Shown here piece after piece: positions 7,311 through 16,753 of a DNA stretch of 64,000 nucleotides. The notes beneath the pieces are model-generated. The model worked only from the letters and a program-made list of their open reading frames with translations, made no database searches and was not told the DNA's origin. The position numbers and the translations under genes were made by a program. Numbering within the stretch: the stretch's first letter is position 1; each line of letters starts with the position of its first letter. Source of the DNA: Olivibacter sp. SDN3 (GTDB taxonomy: Bacteria > Bacteroidota > Bacteroidia > Sphingobacteriales > Sphingobacteriaceae); assembly GCF_014334135.1 (NCBI RefSeq), contig NZ_CP060497.1:2542001-2606000 (forward strand), in the 5' to 3' direction.

Positions 7311-8741
7311 ATGAACAGAAATTTACAGCAAACAAAAAAGAAGGAAATTGTAGAGAGCATTAGAAGGGAAATTGAAAAAGGAAATTTTAAAAGACGGGAA
7401 CAGATACCCAGTCGGATAACACTGTCAAAACGTTATCGGGTAAACCCGAAGACAATAGATCGGGCCATTGCTACATTGGTGGAACAAAACATACTGTTTA
7501 CCCGGGGGCGAAGAGGAACTTTTGTGCACGCCTCGGCGCTGCTGGATAGTTCTGCAATTTATACGGATAGTTTCAAAAACCTATCGACCAACCAGCCCGA
7601 TCCTGCGTCATATAGCAGTGCCTATCTACAGGTAGGAACAGCCGAGCTCAATCCGTATTTCTTTCTGGAGCACTGCACCAAAAGGATGAGTAACTTAACG
7701 CAAGGGCTTATTGAACTTTCTTTTCCGAGCTGGAAAAAGTGGATAAGAAATGCGGCGGAACTCAGTGATATTGTACGCGAGAACGTTAGCATGCGGGAAG
7801 GAAAAAGATACACGGAAGATAACCTCATTTTGCTCGGAGGAAAATTTCAAACCATACGGTTGATTACGCAGAACCTGGCAAATCCCAAAGATATTGTTAT
7901 TGTGGGGAAACCGCTCGTTTATAGTTATAGACGCATATTTGAAGAACTTGGATTAGAAGTGTGGGAAATGGACAGGACGGAAACTGGCCTATCGGCCGAT
8001 ACCTTGTTAGAACTGAATACGTTAGCCCTTGATAAGCGCAGACGTATTGCTTTCTTATATATCAATTTACAGTTGGATTATCCTGATAATGATGTTGGTG
8101 CGATAGCCCTGGCTATGCGCCAGTTGCTTATCACTGCCGATGCCTTGGATATCAATATTGTAGAAGAATTTGAAGATCATGAAATTGTATTCAAGATGCA
8201 GCCCACCTTCCATGACGTAGCAACCGAACCTATAGCAAACGTAATCAGTATACGTACGTATAGCAAATTGCTGGCGATGTACAATGAGCTGCGCGTGGTA
8301 ATGGGGCCGGCAGCTTTTCTGGCACGATTTCGTGAAGATAAGGCGCTTGAGGTAAACTATGGTGTACTGTATGAAGTACTGGCTGCGATGTTGCTGGAGG
8401 CAAATATCTTTTCGTCAGCTTCCGCACCGATAACAAAAGGGATGAAAGTGCGGATGGATAAGGCCGTGGATATCTGCAGAGCGGTATTAGATCAATGGGC
8501 AATGATACGGATTCCGGCAAGTGGCCTATGTTTCTGGTTGCACGCTAAACGTGGCTATCACTTTTATGTGCCCTTGCAACGTCTAAAGAAGTTGGATCTC
8601 CTGCTTGAGCCTGCAGTCGAACAGCTTTCATATCCTATAAAAACCAGCGCATTACTATTGGGTTTTGGTGATGGCGATACACATAAACTAAAAAAAGTTG
8701 TGGAATATATAGGAGCAGAAATGGAGAAGGTGTATTGCTAA
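7311..8741 (+). CDS. MocR-type regulator (GntR HTH plus aminotransferase-like domain)
   Basis: The 476-residue protein starts with a GntR winged helix-turn-helix (about residues 15-80; RITLSKRYRVNPKTIDRAIA). A fold type I aminotransferase-like domain follows (about 120-470). In MocR proteins that domain binds PLP, often with an amine ligand, and controls promoter binding. The PLP lysine would be the K of SIRTYSKLLA (about residue 313). It sits directly after the NRPS, so a plausible signal is an amino acid, amine or aldehyde from that pathway. The ATG lies 39 bases after a hairpin that separates it from the NRPS. Family assignment is firm; the ligand is inference. Confidence 0.85.
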   Translation: MNRNLQQTKKKEIVESIRREIEKGNFKRREQIPSRITLSKRYRVNPKTIDRAIATLVEQNILFTRGRRGTFVHASALLDSSAIYTDSFKNLSTNQPDPASYSSAYLQVGTAELNPYFFLEHCTKRMSNLTQGLIELSFPSWKKWIRNAAELSDIVRENVSMREGKRYTEDNLILLGGKFQTIRLITQNLANPKDIVIVGKPLVYSYRRIFEELGLEVWEMDRTETGLSADTLLELNTLALDKRRRIAFLYINLQLDYPDNDVGAIALAMRQLLITADALDINIVEEFEDHEIVFKMQPTFHDVATEPIANVISIRTYSKLLAMYNELRVVMGPAAFLARFREDKALEVNYGVLYEVLAAMLLEANIFSSASAPITKGMKVRMDKAVDICRAVLDQWAMIRIPASGLCFWLHAKRGYHFYVPLQRLKKLDLLLEPAVEQLSYPIKTSALLLGFGDGDTHKLKKVVEYIGAEMEKVYC

Positions 8742-8767
8742 AAAGCGCATCGGTAAAGCCTGTCTCC

Positions 8768-9106
8768 ATGAAACCTAACTTCAAGAAAAATACCCGGCTA
8801 TCATCTGTTGTGCATGATTGTAACTGCAGCGAAAGTAAACTGTTAAGTAATATTTATCGATCTATTGTAGACTTACAGCAAAAACAAGATAAAATATTAC
8901 TTTTCATTCTCCAAAAAGAAGCGGAAGAAACCATCTACCGTGATGCGGTGTATGCCATAGACCGCGTAGGGATCAGCGAAAGTACCTTATTGCGCTGCCA
9001 GCGCAAGGGGATGATCAAAGTGGCAAAGCTGGAAAGGGGCAAGAAATTCTTCCGGGATCAGGATGTGGAACGTCTCCGCATGCAGTACTGGGGAAAAACA
9101 GATTGA
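8768..9106 (+). CDS. Small DNA-binding protein with excisionase-like helix-turn-helix
   Basis: The 112-residue protein ends in a winged-helix segment of the HTH_17/MerR-excisionase type (about residues 65-110: RVGISESTLLRCQRKGM, then KFFRDQDVERLR). An N-terminal helix rich in Q and K precedes it. I chose the ATG at 8768; a TTG at 8735, overlapping the MocR stop by seven bases, is an alternative. Proteins like this in Bacteroidota are often stand-alone regulators or recombination factors. Co-transcription with the MocR gene is likely from the spacing. No target is evident. Confidence 0.6.
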   Translation: MKPNFKKNTRLSSVVHDCNCSESKLLSNIYRSIVDLQQKQDKILLFILQKEAEETIYRDAVYAIDRVGISESTLLRCQRKGMIKVAKLERGKKFFRDQDVERLRMQYWGKTD

Positions 9107-9713
9107 CCGGCATGTTGTAAACGGTCGAGTGAAAAACAATCATAACAGGGATCTTCGGCCTCAAAAGCTTCGGGTAGTATAGGCTAAGTAAGAGCACTGG
9201 GGAAAATAAATTGCCTGAGGCGTAAGGAAATTCTGAAAAAAGCGTGAATAATTTACGTTTTTTGTTCTTTTTTTGTATCTTACGATCTCATATTATCCGA
9301 CTTGTTCAAGGATAATTTCTTGTTCTGTGTTTTGTTTGGTGCAGATAGGGCGGCGAGAGTCGACACCGCTGCCTTATCTTGCCTTTTTTACCGGAACTAC
9401 CCCCTCAAAACGCTACCTGTTAAGTTGTTACTTTTGTAAAGCAGCAAATAATCCTGCCGGACAATGAAAATTATGATTTCTATAAAAATTACTTGTTTTT
9501 GTTTAGTATAACAAACTAAAACAGCGTTTTTAATAAAAAACAACAAAACGTTTGCATCTCTATGGAAAAATACTTTACTTAGCGGTTACGTTACCGATCA
9601 TAAACACTATACCAGAATTCGAGGAAATATTGACTGCAAAATAGATAACTGCTTTTAATTTTTTTTATAAAAAAGGGTCTGTACCCCTTATCATACCTAC
9701 TAATAAAAACCTT
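9107..9713 (+). promoter_or_regulatory. 607-bp non-coding region upstream of the exported-dehydrogenase operon
   Basis: No credible gene was found here. It holds a LacI-type operator-like palindrome, AAACGTTT (9546-9553, within CAAAACGTTTG), and a TACTTTTG box (9429-9436) matching the Bacteroidota -7 element but lacking a matching -33 box. A small GGG/CCC hairpin lies in the 40 bases before the next ATG. The promoter of the long operon should be in this gap. Confidence 0.4.
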
Positions 9714-10694
9714 ATGGAAAGAAGGAGATTCATCAAAAACACCTCACTGATGCTGGCTACCGTAGCTGGCTGGCAGGCTGATCTGTTGGCCGTACCGAAA
9801 AATTTTAGACAGGAAAAACGCGTGGGCATTATCGGGCTGGATACTTCACACAGCATCGCCTTTACCAAAGCGTTGAATGGCGAATCGCCTAACCCGAATT
9901 TGCTGGGCTACCGCATCACAGCGGCCTATCCCTATGGCAGCAAAACCATCGAGAGCAGCGCCAAGCGCATTCCGGGTTATACGGAAGAGGTGAAGGGCCT
10001 CGGGGTAAAAATCGTGGAGTCTATTGAGGCTTTACTCGGGGAAGTGGATTACGTGATGCTGGAAACGAACGACGGTACCGTGCACCTGGAACAGGCCATG
10101 CAGGTGATCAAGGCCGGTAAACCGCTCTTCATTGATAAGCCGGTTGCGGCTTCCTTTGCAGATGTAAAGACCATCTATGCCGCAGCGCGCGATGCGGGGG
10201 TGCCCTTGTTTTCGGCTTCTTCCCTGCGTTACATGGGAACGGTGCAAGAGGCCATAGGCGGAAAGATTGGTAAAATACTGGGTGCAGATACCTATAGCCC
10301 GGCAACACTGGAGCCCACCCATCCGGATCTGTTCTGGTACGGTATACATGGCGTGGAGATGTTGATTGCCTTGATGGGACCGGATTGCGTGGAGGTCTCG
10401 CGCGTGCATAGCGAGGGCACCGACGTCATTGTGGGGCGCTGGAGCGATGGGCGCTTGGGAAGCTTCCGGGGTACCAGAACGGGTAAACATACTTACGGCG
10501 GTACGGCCTATGGCGAAGAGGGTGATCTGACCCTTGGCCCCTATAATGGCTATGATGCGCTGATCACCGAGATTGTCCAGTTCTTCGAATCGGGAAAATC
10601 GCCCGTGGATGAAAAGGAAACCTTGGCAATCTACGCCTTTATGGATGCTGCCGACCAAAGTAAGCAGCAGCAGGGCGCAGTGGTGAAACTATAA
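9714..10694 (+). CDS. Tat-exported Gfo/Idh/MocA-family oxidoreductase
   Basis: The 326-residue protein has a twin-arginine signal at its start (MERRRFIKNTSLMLATVAGW). An NAD-binding Rossmann domain (VGIIGLDTSHS, about residues 36-46) replaces the usual GxGxxG with GLDTSH, a variant of this family. The conserved DKPVAAS (about residue 139) corresponds to the catalytic EKP motif. The C-terminal sugar-binding domain carries HGVEML. It should act in the periplasm on a sugar or cyclitol with a bound nicotinamide. It opens a seven-gene operon, 10 bases before the aminotransferase. Substrate unknown. Confidence 0.85.
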   Translation: MERRRFIKNTSLMLATVAGWQADLLAVPKNFRQEKRVGIIGLDTSHSIAFTKALNGESPNPNLLGYRITAAYPYGSKTIESSAKRIPGYTEEVKGLGVKIVESIEALLGEVDYVMLETNDGTVHLEQAMQVIKAGKPLFIDKPVAASFADVKTIYAAARDAGVPLFSASSLRYMGTVQEAIGGKIGKILGADTYSPATLEPTHPDLFWYGIHGVEMLIALMGPDCVEVSRVHSEGTDVIVGRWSDGRLGSFRGTRTGKHTYGGTAYGEEGDLTLGPYNGYDALITEIVQFFESGKSPVDEKETLAIYAFMDAADQSKQQQGAVVKL

Positions 10695-10704
10695 AAGGCT
10701 TAAT

Positions 10705-12063
10705 ATGATGAATAGGAACAGACGTAAATTTATTCGGGAGAGTGCATTGCTGGGAACCGCTGCGGCTATGTCCTGGTCTTTTGACTTCCCTGCCGGCACT
10801 GGCGCCGGCAAACCGGCATGTCTGGGCGGAACGCCCCTGATGGATGACGCCAAATGGCCAACCTGGCCAAAATGGGTGTCTGCCGAGGATGAAGGGCAGG
10901 TATTGGAGGTGCTGCGCAGCGGTATCTGGTCAAGGGCAGACGTGACTACGGATTTTGAGAACCGCTGGGCGGAAACCATCGGCACGAAACGCTGCCTGAC
11001 GGTGGTGAACGGCACGAATGCGCTGATCACGGCGCTGGCCAACTTCGGGGTGGGGGCAGGGGATGAGGTGATTGTGCCGCCCTATACCTTTATTGCAACG
11101 ATTATGGCGGTGCTGGCCCAAGGGGCCATGCCGGTTTTTGTTGACGTGGAGCTGGATACCTTCCTGATGGACCCCGCACGTATCGAAGAGAAAATTACGC
11201 CGCGTACCAAAGCGATTATCCCGGTGCATATCGCGGGTCTCCCGGTGGATATGGATCGTATCATGGCCATCGCCGAGAAACATCAGCTCGTGCTGATTGA
11301 GGATGCCTGCCAGGCGCACCTGGCGGAGTACGACGGCAAACCGGTGGGCTCCATTGGCCATGCGGGATGTTTCAGCTTCCAGAATTCCAAGAATATGGCC
11401 ATCGGCGAAGGTGGCGCCATCACATCCAATGATGATGCCTTTATCGATAAATGTTATTCTTACCATAACCTGGGTCTGCCTTATGGCAGTGCCGTAGGGT
11501 CGGTGGCTTCCGGAAGTGTTATCGTGGGCACGAAGGTGCGTTTTACGGAATACCAGGCGGCAATTGGCTTGGCCATGCTCAAACGGGTAGATGCCGAAAC
11601 AACGCTGCGCAACGAAAATGCCAGCTATCTGCAGGGCATGCTGGCTGCAATACCAGGCATTGCGCCCTACCGCTTATACGATAAGGTGACGCGGGCGGCC
11701 TTCCACCTCTTTCCCTTCCGCTTGGAACAGGAGGATTTTAAGGGCTTATCGCGGGAGCAGTTCATCAAGGCGCTCAATGCGGAAGGGGTTCCCTGTAGCA
11801 GTGGTTATGCTACCCTGACCGATAAGCCTTACCTCAGGGATGCCTTTGCGCAAAAGCGCTATCAAGAGGCTTACCCGGCGGAGCAGTTGGACTTTGATGC
11901 CTTTGTGGAACGGAACCGCTGTGTGAACGACGGGAAACTGTGCAACGGGCAGGCGGTATGGTTCACACAGAACATGCTATTGGGAACAAGAGCGGATATG
12001 GAACGCATCGCCGAGGCGGTCAAACGGATCTATAACCATGCGGATACGATTAAAAAAACCTGA
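10705..12063 (+). CDS. Tat-exported DegT/DnrJ/EryC1/StrS (AHBA-synthase-like) aminotransferase
   Basis: The 452-residue PLP enzyme has a twin-arginine signal (NRNRRKFIRESALLGTAAAM) before a complete aminotransferase domain. The GGTPL...WPTWP opening resembles AHBA and scyllo-inosose aminotransferases. Other landmarks are NGTNAL (PLP phosphate region), EDACQAH (Asp for the pyridine nitrogen) and FQNSKNMAIGEGG, with Schiff-base lysine K229. Members of this family normally act in the cytosol on nucleotide or free keto-sugars and cyclitols. Export of a folded, PLP-loaded member is unusual. It is flanked by an exported Gfo/Idh dehydrogenase and a ceramidase-like hydrolase. It could aminate or deaminate a 3-keto sugar or inosose in the periplasm; the direction is unknown. 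Confidence 0.87.
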   Translation: MMNRNRRKFIRESALLGTAAAMSWSFDFPAGTGAGKPACLGGTPLMDDAKWPTWPKWVSAEDEGQVLEVLRSGIWSRADVTTDFENRWAETIGTKRCLTVVNGTNALITALANFGVGAGDEVIVPPYTFIATIMAVLAQGAMPVFVDVELDTFLMDPARIEEKITPRTKAIIPVHIAGLPVDMDRIMAIAEKHQLVLIEDACQAHLAEYDGKPVGSIGHAGCFSFQNSKNMAIGEGGAITSNDDAFIDKCYSYHNLGLPYGSAVGSVASGSVIVGTKVRFTEYQAAIGLAMLKRVDAETTLRNENASYLQGMLAAIPGIAPYRLYDKVTRAAFHLFPFRLEQEDFKGLSREQFIKALNAEGVPCSSGYATLTDKPYLRDAFAQKRYQEAYPAEQLDFDAFVERNRCVNDGKLCNGQAVWFTQNMLLGTRADMERIAEAVKRIYNHADTIKKT

Positions 12064-12067
12064 GGCC

Positions 12068-13444
12068 ATGGAAGCTGGGATGATAGGAAAAAATCGGATG
12101 CTGGTGGTATTAACCTTGCTGTGCTGTTGCTTTGCTTTGCCGTCGATGGCGGAGGAAGCGAGCTGGAAGGTGGGATTGGCAAAGACCGTTATTACCCCCA
12201 AAGAACCGATGTGGATGGGTGGTTACGCCTTCCGTGATCAGCCATCGAAAGGGAAAATACATGATCTATGGGCCAAAGCTATTGCGCTGGAGGATGCCGG
12301 TGGAAAGACGCTGTTATGCATCAGCACCGATTTGCTGGGCATCCCGAAAATAGTTGAAGACCGCTTATGTGAGGCCTTGACGCAGCGCCTGAAATTGTCG
12401 CGGGAGCAGATTTTGTTGAACAGCTCCCACACGCATTCGGCTCCGGTTCTGGAGGGTGCCCTACGGGATGTTTATCCGGCGAATGAAGCGGAGAAAGCGA
12501 AAATTGTGGCCTACTCCGCATGGCTGGTCGAGGTATTGACCGATCTGGCGCAGGAGGCCCTGGCAGATAAGGTGAGCGCGAAGCTCTCCGTAGGATCGGG
12601 TTTTGCCCAGTTTCAGGTGAACCGCCGGAACAACAAAGAAGGTGAGCTCCGGCAGTTGCACGAGCTAAAGGGGCCTAATGATTTCTCCGTGCCTGTGATC
12701 AAGGTGACCGGCACTGATGGAGAGCTCATGGCACTCTTGTTTAGCTATGCCTGCCACGCGACGGTACTGAGTGGTTACGACTGGAGTGGAGACTATGTGG
12801 GTTTCGCGCAACTGGAATTGGAAGAACGGTACGCGGGTTGCCAGGCCATGTTTTTTCAGGGCGCAGGGGCAGATCAGAACCCTTTGCCACGGCAGACGCT
12901 GGGCCATGCAAAGCAATATGGCAAGGTTTTGGCCGCGGCGGTGGAGCAGCTGATGATCGATGATGCCTTCCAGCCCCTGGAACCACAGCTGAACATGGCC
13001 TTCCGGGAAATACCGCTTCCGCTGGATACCATACCTGCAGAAGCGGATCTAACAGCTCTTTTAGAAAAAGGGGACGTACCGGATTATACGCAACGGTGGG
13101 CGGCCCGCCTGTTGGAACGCCTGCAAAAGGGCGATCGGCCGGAGCGGGATTATCCCTATCCCATCCAGTGCGTACAACTGGGCAAGCAGCTGCTGTTTGC
13201 GCTGGGTGGCGAGCTCACGGTGCAATATGCCCTGGACCTGAAAGAGGCATTTGGTAACCAGACCATCGTGTTCGGTTACAGCAACGATGTGATGGGCTAC
13301 ATCCCTTCCGAAAGGATCTTAAAAGAGGGCGGGTATGAAGGGGAAAGCTCACAGATGGTTTACGGGCACCATGCGAAATGGCAACAGGGCATTGAACAGC
13401 GGATTATCGACGCCTGTAAGGCGCTTTACAGTGATTTGCAGTAA
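12068..13444 (+). CDS. Secreted neutral/alkaline ceramidase-like amidohydrolase
   Basis: About 458 residues from ATG 12068, chosen because it gives a signal peptide (MLVVLTLLCCCFALPSMAEE) without a long charged leader; an ATG at 12038 overlaps the previous gene. The body matches the PF04734 N-terminal domain: WKVGLAKTVITP opening, SSHTHSAPV (zinc His pair), FSYACHATVLS and FFQGAGADQNP (the catalytic serine of true ceramidases lies in a GDVSPN-type motif, here GAGADQNP). It lacks the C-terminal lipid-binding domain of real ceramidases and the motif differs. The substrate may be another N-acyl amine or ester, perhaps from the same glycan. Confidence 0.78.
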   Translation: MEAGMIGKNRMLVVLTLLCCCFALPSMAEEASWKVGLAKTVITPKEPMWMGGYAFRDQPSKGKIHDLWAKAIALEDAGGKTLLCISTDLLGIPKIVEDRLCEALTQRLKLSREQILLNSSHTHSAPVLEGALRDVYPANEAEKAKIVAYSAWLVEVLTDLAQEALADKVSAKLSVGSGFAQFQVNRRNNKEGELRQLHELKGPNDFSVPVIKVTGTDGELMALLFSYACHATVLSGYDWSGDYVGFAQLELEERYAGCQAMFFQGAGADQNPLPRQTLGHAKQYGKVLAAAVEQLMIDDAFQPLEPQLNMAFREIPLPLDTIPAEADLTALLEKGDVPDYTQRWAARLLERLQKGDRPERDYPYPIQCVQLGKQLLFALGGELTVQYALDLKEAFGNQTIVFGYSNDVMGYIPSERILKEGGYEGESSQMVYGHHAKWQQGIEQRIIDACKALYSDLQ

Positions 13445-13524
13445 CGGCCTCTGCCTTTAGTGATCAGCTTATATCATTTAAAACAACTGCTTATGGAATA
13501 AAGAATCAACTCCTTCCCAAAAAA

Positions 13525-13552
13525 AAGAGGGGCCAAACGCATTACCCCTCTT
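13525..13552. other. Intercistronic hairpin before susC
   Basis: AAGAGGGG at 13525-13532 pairs perfectly with CCCCTCTT at 13545-13552. An A-run precedes it but only TT follows on the plus strand. In the 185-base gap before SusC it may act as an attenuator or mRNA-stability element. Confidence 0.4.
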
Positions 13553-13629
13553 CCTAATTGTAAAGTTTTAACCGGCGTTCATTTTGGCGGATGTGTGCCG
13601 GTCAGTTTAACTTAAATCTCTTCAAAAGT

Positions 13630-16600
13630 ATGAAAAAAAGACTTTTTATGATGATGTTGTGGAAAGTTCTCTTGCCTGTGACTGTTGCGGCGGCGATGCC
13701 GGTTGTACTTCGTGCCCAGCAGCCCATCAAAGGGCAGGTGCTGGACAGCAACGATGAACCCGTACCGGGCGTCACCATATCCGTGCGGGGAACCAAAACA
13801 GTGGTAGCTACCGATCTGGAAGGTTTCTTTGTGATCGAAAAGGTTCCTGAAGATGCCTTGCTGGTGTTTAAAAGCGTGGGTTATAAGCAACAGGAAGTTG
13901 CCGCTTCGGCAAGAACGGATTGGCGTATTGTGATGGAAGATGATGTGGCCGGGCTGGATGAGGTGATTGTGGTGGGTTATGGTACGGCAAAAAAAAGTGA
14001 CCTTACCGGCGCGGTGAGCCGGGTGAATGCTGCTGATTTTCAGGATCAGAGCTCAACGCAATTGACCGATATGCTGGCGGGTACGGTGGCCGGCTTTCAG
14101 GCGAATCAGGCTACCTCGGCCAGTGGCGGCACCTCTATGGAAATCCGGGGGGTAAACTCCATCAATGCGTCGACATCGCCGATGATCGTGCTGGATGGCG
14201 TGATTTATAATGGCGATATTTCGGATATCAACCCGAATGACATCGAATCGGTGGATATCCTGAAAGATGCCAGCTCCGCAGCCGTATATGGCGCAAGAGC
14301 GGCCAATGGTGTGATGTTGGTAACCACCAAGAAAGGTATTACGGGTAAACCTACCATTAACTTTGCCACTAAACAGGGATTGGCAGAGGCTACATCCACC
14401 GAGTTCGGTGCACGTGATCCGCAGAATTATATCAATTACCGAAGGGATCACCTCCGCACTCTGGGTAATGCCATGCCGGATTTTTACTACGATAATCCGA
14501 GTGCCTTAAGCCCGAACGTTAGCCTCGATCAATGGCGTAATGCCAGCGCCAACCCTAACCCGGATGATACCCGGGAATGGCTGAGCCGCCTGAATTTCTT
14601 TCCGGCGGAGGTGGAAAGCTTTAACACCGGGAATACGGTGGACTGGCTGGATGAGGTAATGCAAAAGGGCAGGCGGCAGGAATACGACCTGAGCATTAGC
14701 GGTGGGTCGGAAAATATGAAGTACTTCTGGTCGGTCGGTTACCTGGACAATGAGGGCATCATCGTTGGCGATAAATTCAATACGGTGCGCTCGCGCATTA
14801 ATCTGGACAACAAAGTGGCAGAATGGCTGAACGTGGGCCTGAACCTGCAGTATTCCTATCGTGATCAGGGGGGCGTTCCGGCTAACTTGGGCAATATGGG
14901 CATGGTTAGCCCTTTTGCTTCGGTATACGAGGATGATGGCACCATCAATTTCTATCCGCACGGTTACATCACGCAGAACCCGCTGATCAATGCCCTGGGC
15001 CAGGATCGGCGAAATAATATACAGAGTTTGTTTGCCTCGATTTACGGGGAGCTGAAACTTCCCTTCGGGATTACCTATCGCCTTTCTTTCCAGCCGCGCA
15101 CCAGAGCGCAGAAAGACTATAATTTTTGGTCTACAGAAACGATTACCGGACGGGAAACCTACAGCAATGGTTATGCCACACGTGACGATGTCAGCTCCTT
15201 TGAATGGATGGTGGATAATCTCCTGAAGTGGAACCAGACCTTCGGTGTCCATAATTTTGATGTAACCTTACTCTATAATGCAGAAAAGTTCCGGTCGTGG
15301 AGCTCGGAAATGGGCAACCAGTCTTTCCAGCCCAGCCCGACCCTGGGTTATGGCGGCCTCCAGTTTGGCAATAACCCTTTCCTGAATACCAATGATACCA
15401 AATATACCGGGGATGGCCTGATGGCACGTGTGAACTATGCCCTAATGGATAAATACCTGCTTACGGCATCGGTACGCCGTGATGGTTTCAGTGGCTTTGG
15501 TCAGGAGAATCCCTATGCTACCTTTCCGGCGGCGGCGCTGGCCTGGCAGTTGCACAAAGAGAAATTCTTTAACGTACCGGCGGTTGATCAATTGAAGCTC
15601 CGAGTATCCTGGGGTAGAAATGGTAACCGCGAGATAGGCCCTTATGCTTCCTTTGCGCAAATGGAATCGGTACAGTATTATGATGGTACCAATCCGGTTG
15701 TGGGTATTTTTACCTCTAGCCTGGCCAATCCGGCCTTGTCCTGGGAAGAAACGGAGTCATTGAACTTTGGTGCGGATATTACCTTGTTCAATAACCGCCT
15801 GAACATGACCTTGGAATATTACGATGCCAAAACAAATAAGCTTCTGGTGGAGCGCTCGCTGCCGACCATAACGGGTTTTGAGAATGTAACCACAAACATC
15901 GGCGCTTTGGCCAACAAAGGCTTTGAGGTAACGCTCAGCAGCCTGAACATGCAGCGGCCCAACTTTACCTGGCGCTCAACGGTGAACTTCTCGCTTAACC
16001 GCAATAGAATTACCAGTTTGTTTGGCGAAACGGGTACGTACACTTTAGCCGGGGAGACCTTAACCGGTGAGATTCCGGATTATACGAACAAATGGTTCAT
16101 CGGTCAGCCGCTGGATGTTATCTGGGATTATCAGGTGGAAGGGATATGGCAGATGGAGGAAGCCGAGGAGGCGGCCCGGTATGGCCTGAGGCCGGGAGAC
16201 TTTAAAGCGGTCGACCTCGACGGAAACATGGTCTATGAGGCTTTGCAGGATAAACAGTTTATCGGCTACGAACAGCCCAGATACCTCATCGGCCTGCGGA
16301 ATGAGTTTTCTTTCCTCAAGGATTTCAGTGCAAGTATTTTCTTGCGCGCCGATCTGGGGCATAAAAGGGAGTTCCCGCAGCTGGTGGCTGATTTCTCGAC
16401 CTACGACAGACGGAGTACGCCCAATTTTGACTATTGGACACCGGAAAACAGGTCTAACGAATACCCGAGGTTGAGCAAGAACATGACGGTTTTTGGCGGG
16501 GGGCTGATGCCTTTCTGGAATACGGCTTTCCTAAGGGTACAGGATGTGACGCTGTCTTATACCTTACCGACGGAGCTGACGGAGAAATTGCAGACCAAGA

Positions 16601-16725
16601 GTGCACGGGCTTTTTTCTCTGCGAGAAATCTGTTGACCTTTTCTGAATGGCCCGGATGGGACCCGGAATCGGGAAGTGACCCCATGCCGAAAATTTATAC
16701 ACTGGGTTTGAATTTTATGCTTTGA
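13630..16725 (+). CDS. SusC/RagA-family TonB-linked outer-membrane transporter
   Basis: 1031 residues from ATG 13630. An in-frame ATG 39 bases upstream lies before the signal peptide and is less likely. Order: signal peptide, carboxypeptidase-like beta-sandwich (about 30-105; IKGQVLDSNDEPVPGVTISV), the SusC box DEVIVVGYG (about 115), plug domain, and a long beta-barrel ending in aromatic-rich YTLGLNFML. It imports a substrate delivered by the SusD partner 28 bases downstream, powered by TonB. There is no STN domain, so it is not a sigma-signalling transducer. It shares an operon with exported dehydrogenases and an aminotransferase, which suggests a modified or amino-containing glycoside. Confidence 0.95.
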   Translation: MKKRLFMMMLWKVLLPVTVAAAMPVVLRAQQPIKGQVLDSNDEPVPGVTISVRGTKTVVATDLEGFFVIEKVPEDALLVFKSVGYKQQEVAASARTDWRIVMEDDVAGLDEVIVVGYGTAKKSDLTGAVSRVNAADFQDQSSTQLTDMLAGTVAGFQANQATSASGGTSMEIRGVNSINASTSPMIVLDGVIYNGDISDINPNDIESVDILKDASSAAVYGARAANGVMLVTTKKGITGKPTINFATKQGLAEATSTEFGARDPQNYINYRRDHLRTLGNAMPDFYYDNPSALSPNVSLDQWRNASANPNPDDTREWLSRLNFFPAEVESFNTGNTVDWLDEVMQKGRRQEYDLSISGGSENMKYFWSVGYLDNEGIIVGDKFNTVRSRINLDNKVAEWLNVGLNLQYSYRDQGGVPANLGNMGMVSPFASVYEDDGTINFYPHGYITQNPLINALGQDRRNNIQSLFASIYGELKLPFGITYRLSFQPRTRAQKDYNFWSTETITGRETYSNGYATRDDVSSFEWMVDNLLKWNQTFGVHNFDVTLLYNAEKFRSWSSEMGNQSFQPSPTLGYGGLQFGNNPFLNTNDTKYTGDGLMARVNYALMDKYLLTASVRRDGFSGFGQENPYATFPAAALAWQLHKEKFFNVPAVDQLKLRVSWGRNGNREIGPYASFAQMESVQYYDGTNPVVGIFTSSLANPALSWEETESLNFGADITLFNNRLNMTLEYYDAKTNKLLVERSLPTITGFENVTTNIGALANKGFEVTLSSLNMQRPNFTWRSTVNFSLNRNRITSLFGETGTYTLAGETLTGEIPDYTNKWFIGQPLDVIWDYQVEGIWQMEEAEEAARYGLRPGDFKAVDLDGNMVYEALQDKQFIGYEQPRYLIGLRNEFSFLKDFSASIFLRADLGHKREFPQLVADFSTYDRRSTPNFDYWTPENRSNEYPRLSKNMTVFGGGLMPFWNTAFLRVQDVTLSYTLPTELTEKLQTKSARAFFSARNLLTFSEWPGWDPESGSDPMPKIYTLGLNFML

Positions 16726-16753
16726 TGATCTTACAATCAAAAAAATAGGTATT

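Noticed and set aside
8735-8767. TTG start for the small helix-turn-helix protein
   Set aside because: It overlaps the MocR stop and adds eleven residues of no clear use; ATG 8768 keeps the whole DNA-binding domain.
14506-15252. 248-codon minus-strand frame inside the first susC
   Set aside because: Opposite-strand frame of a clear SusC gene in G+C-rich sequence; no family features and no start context.
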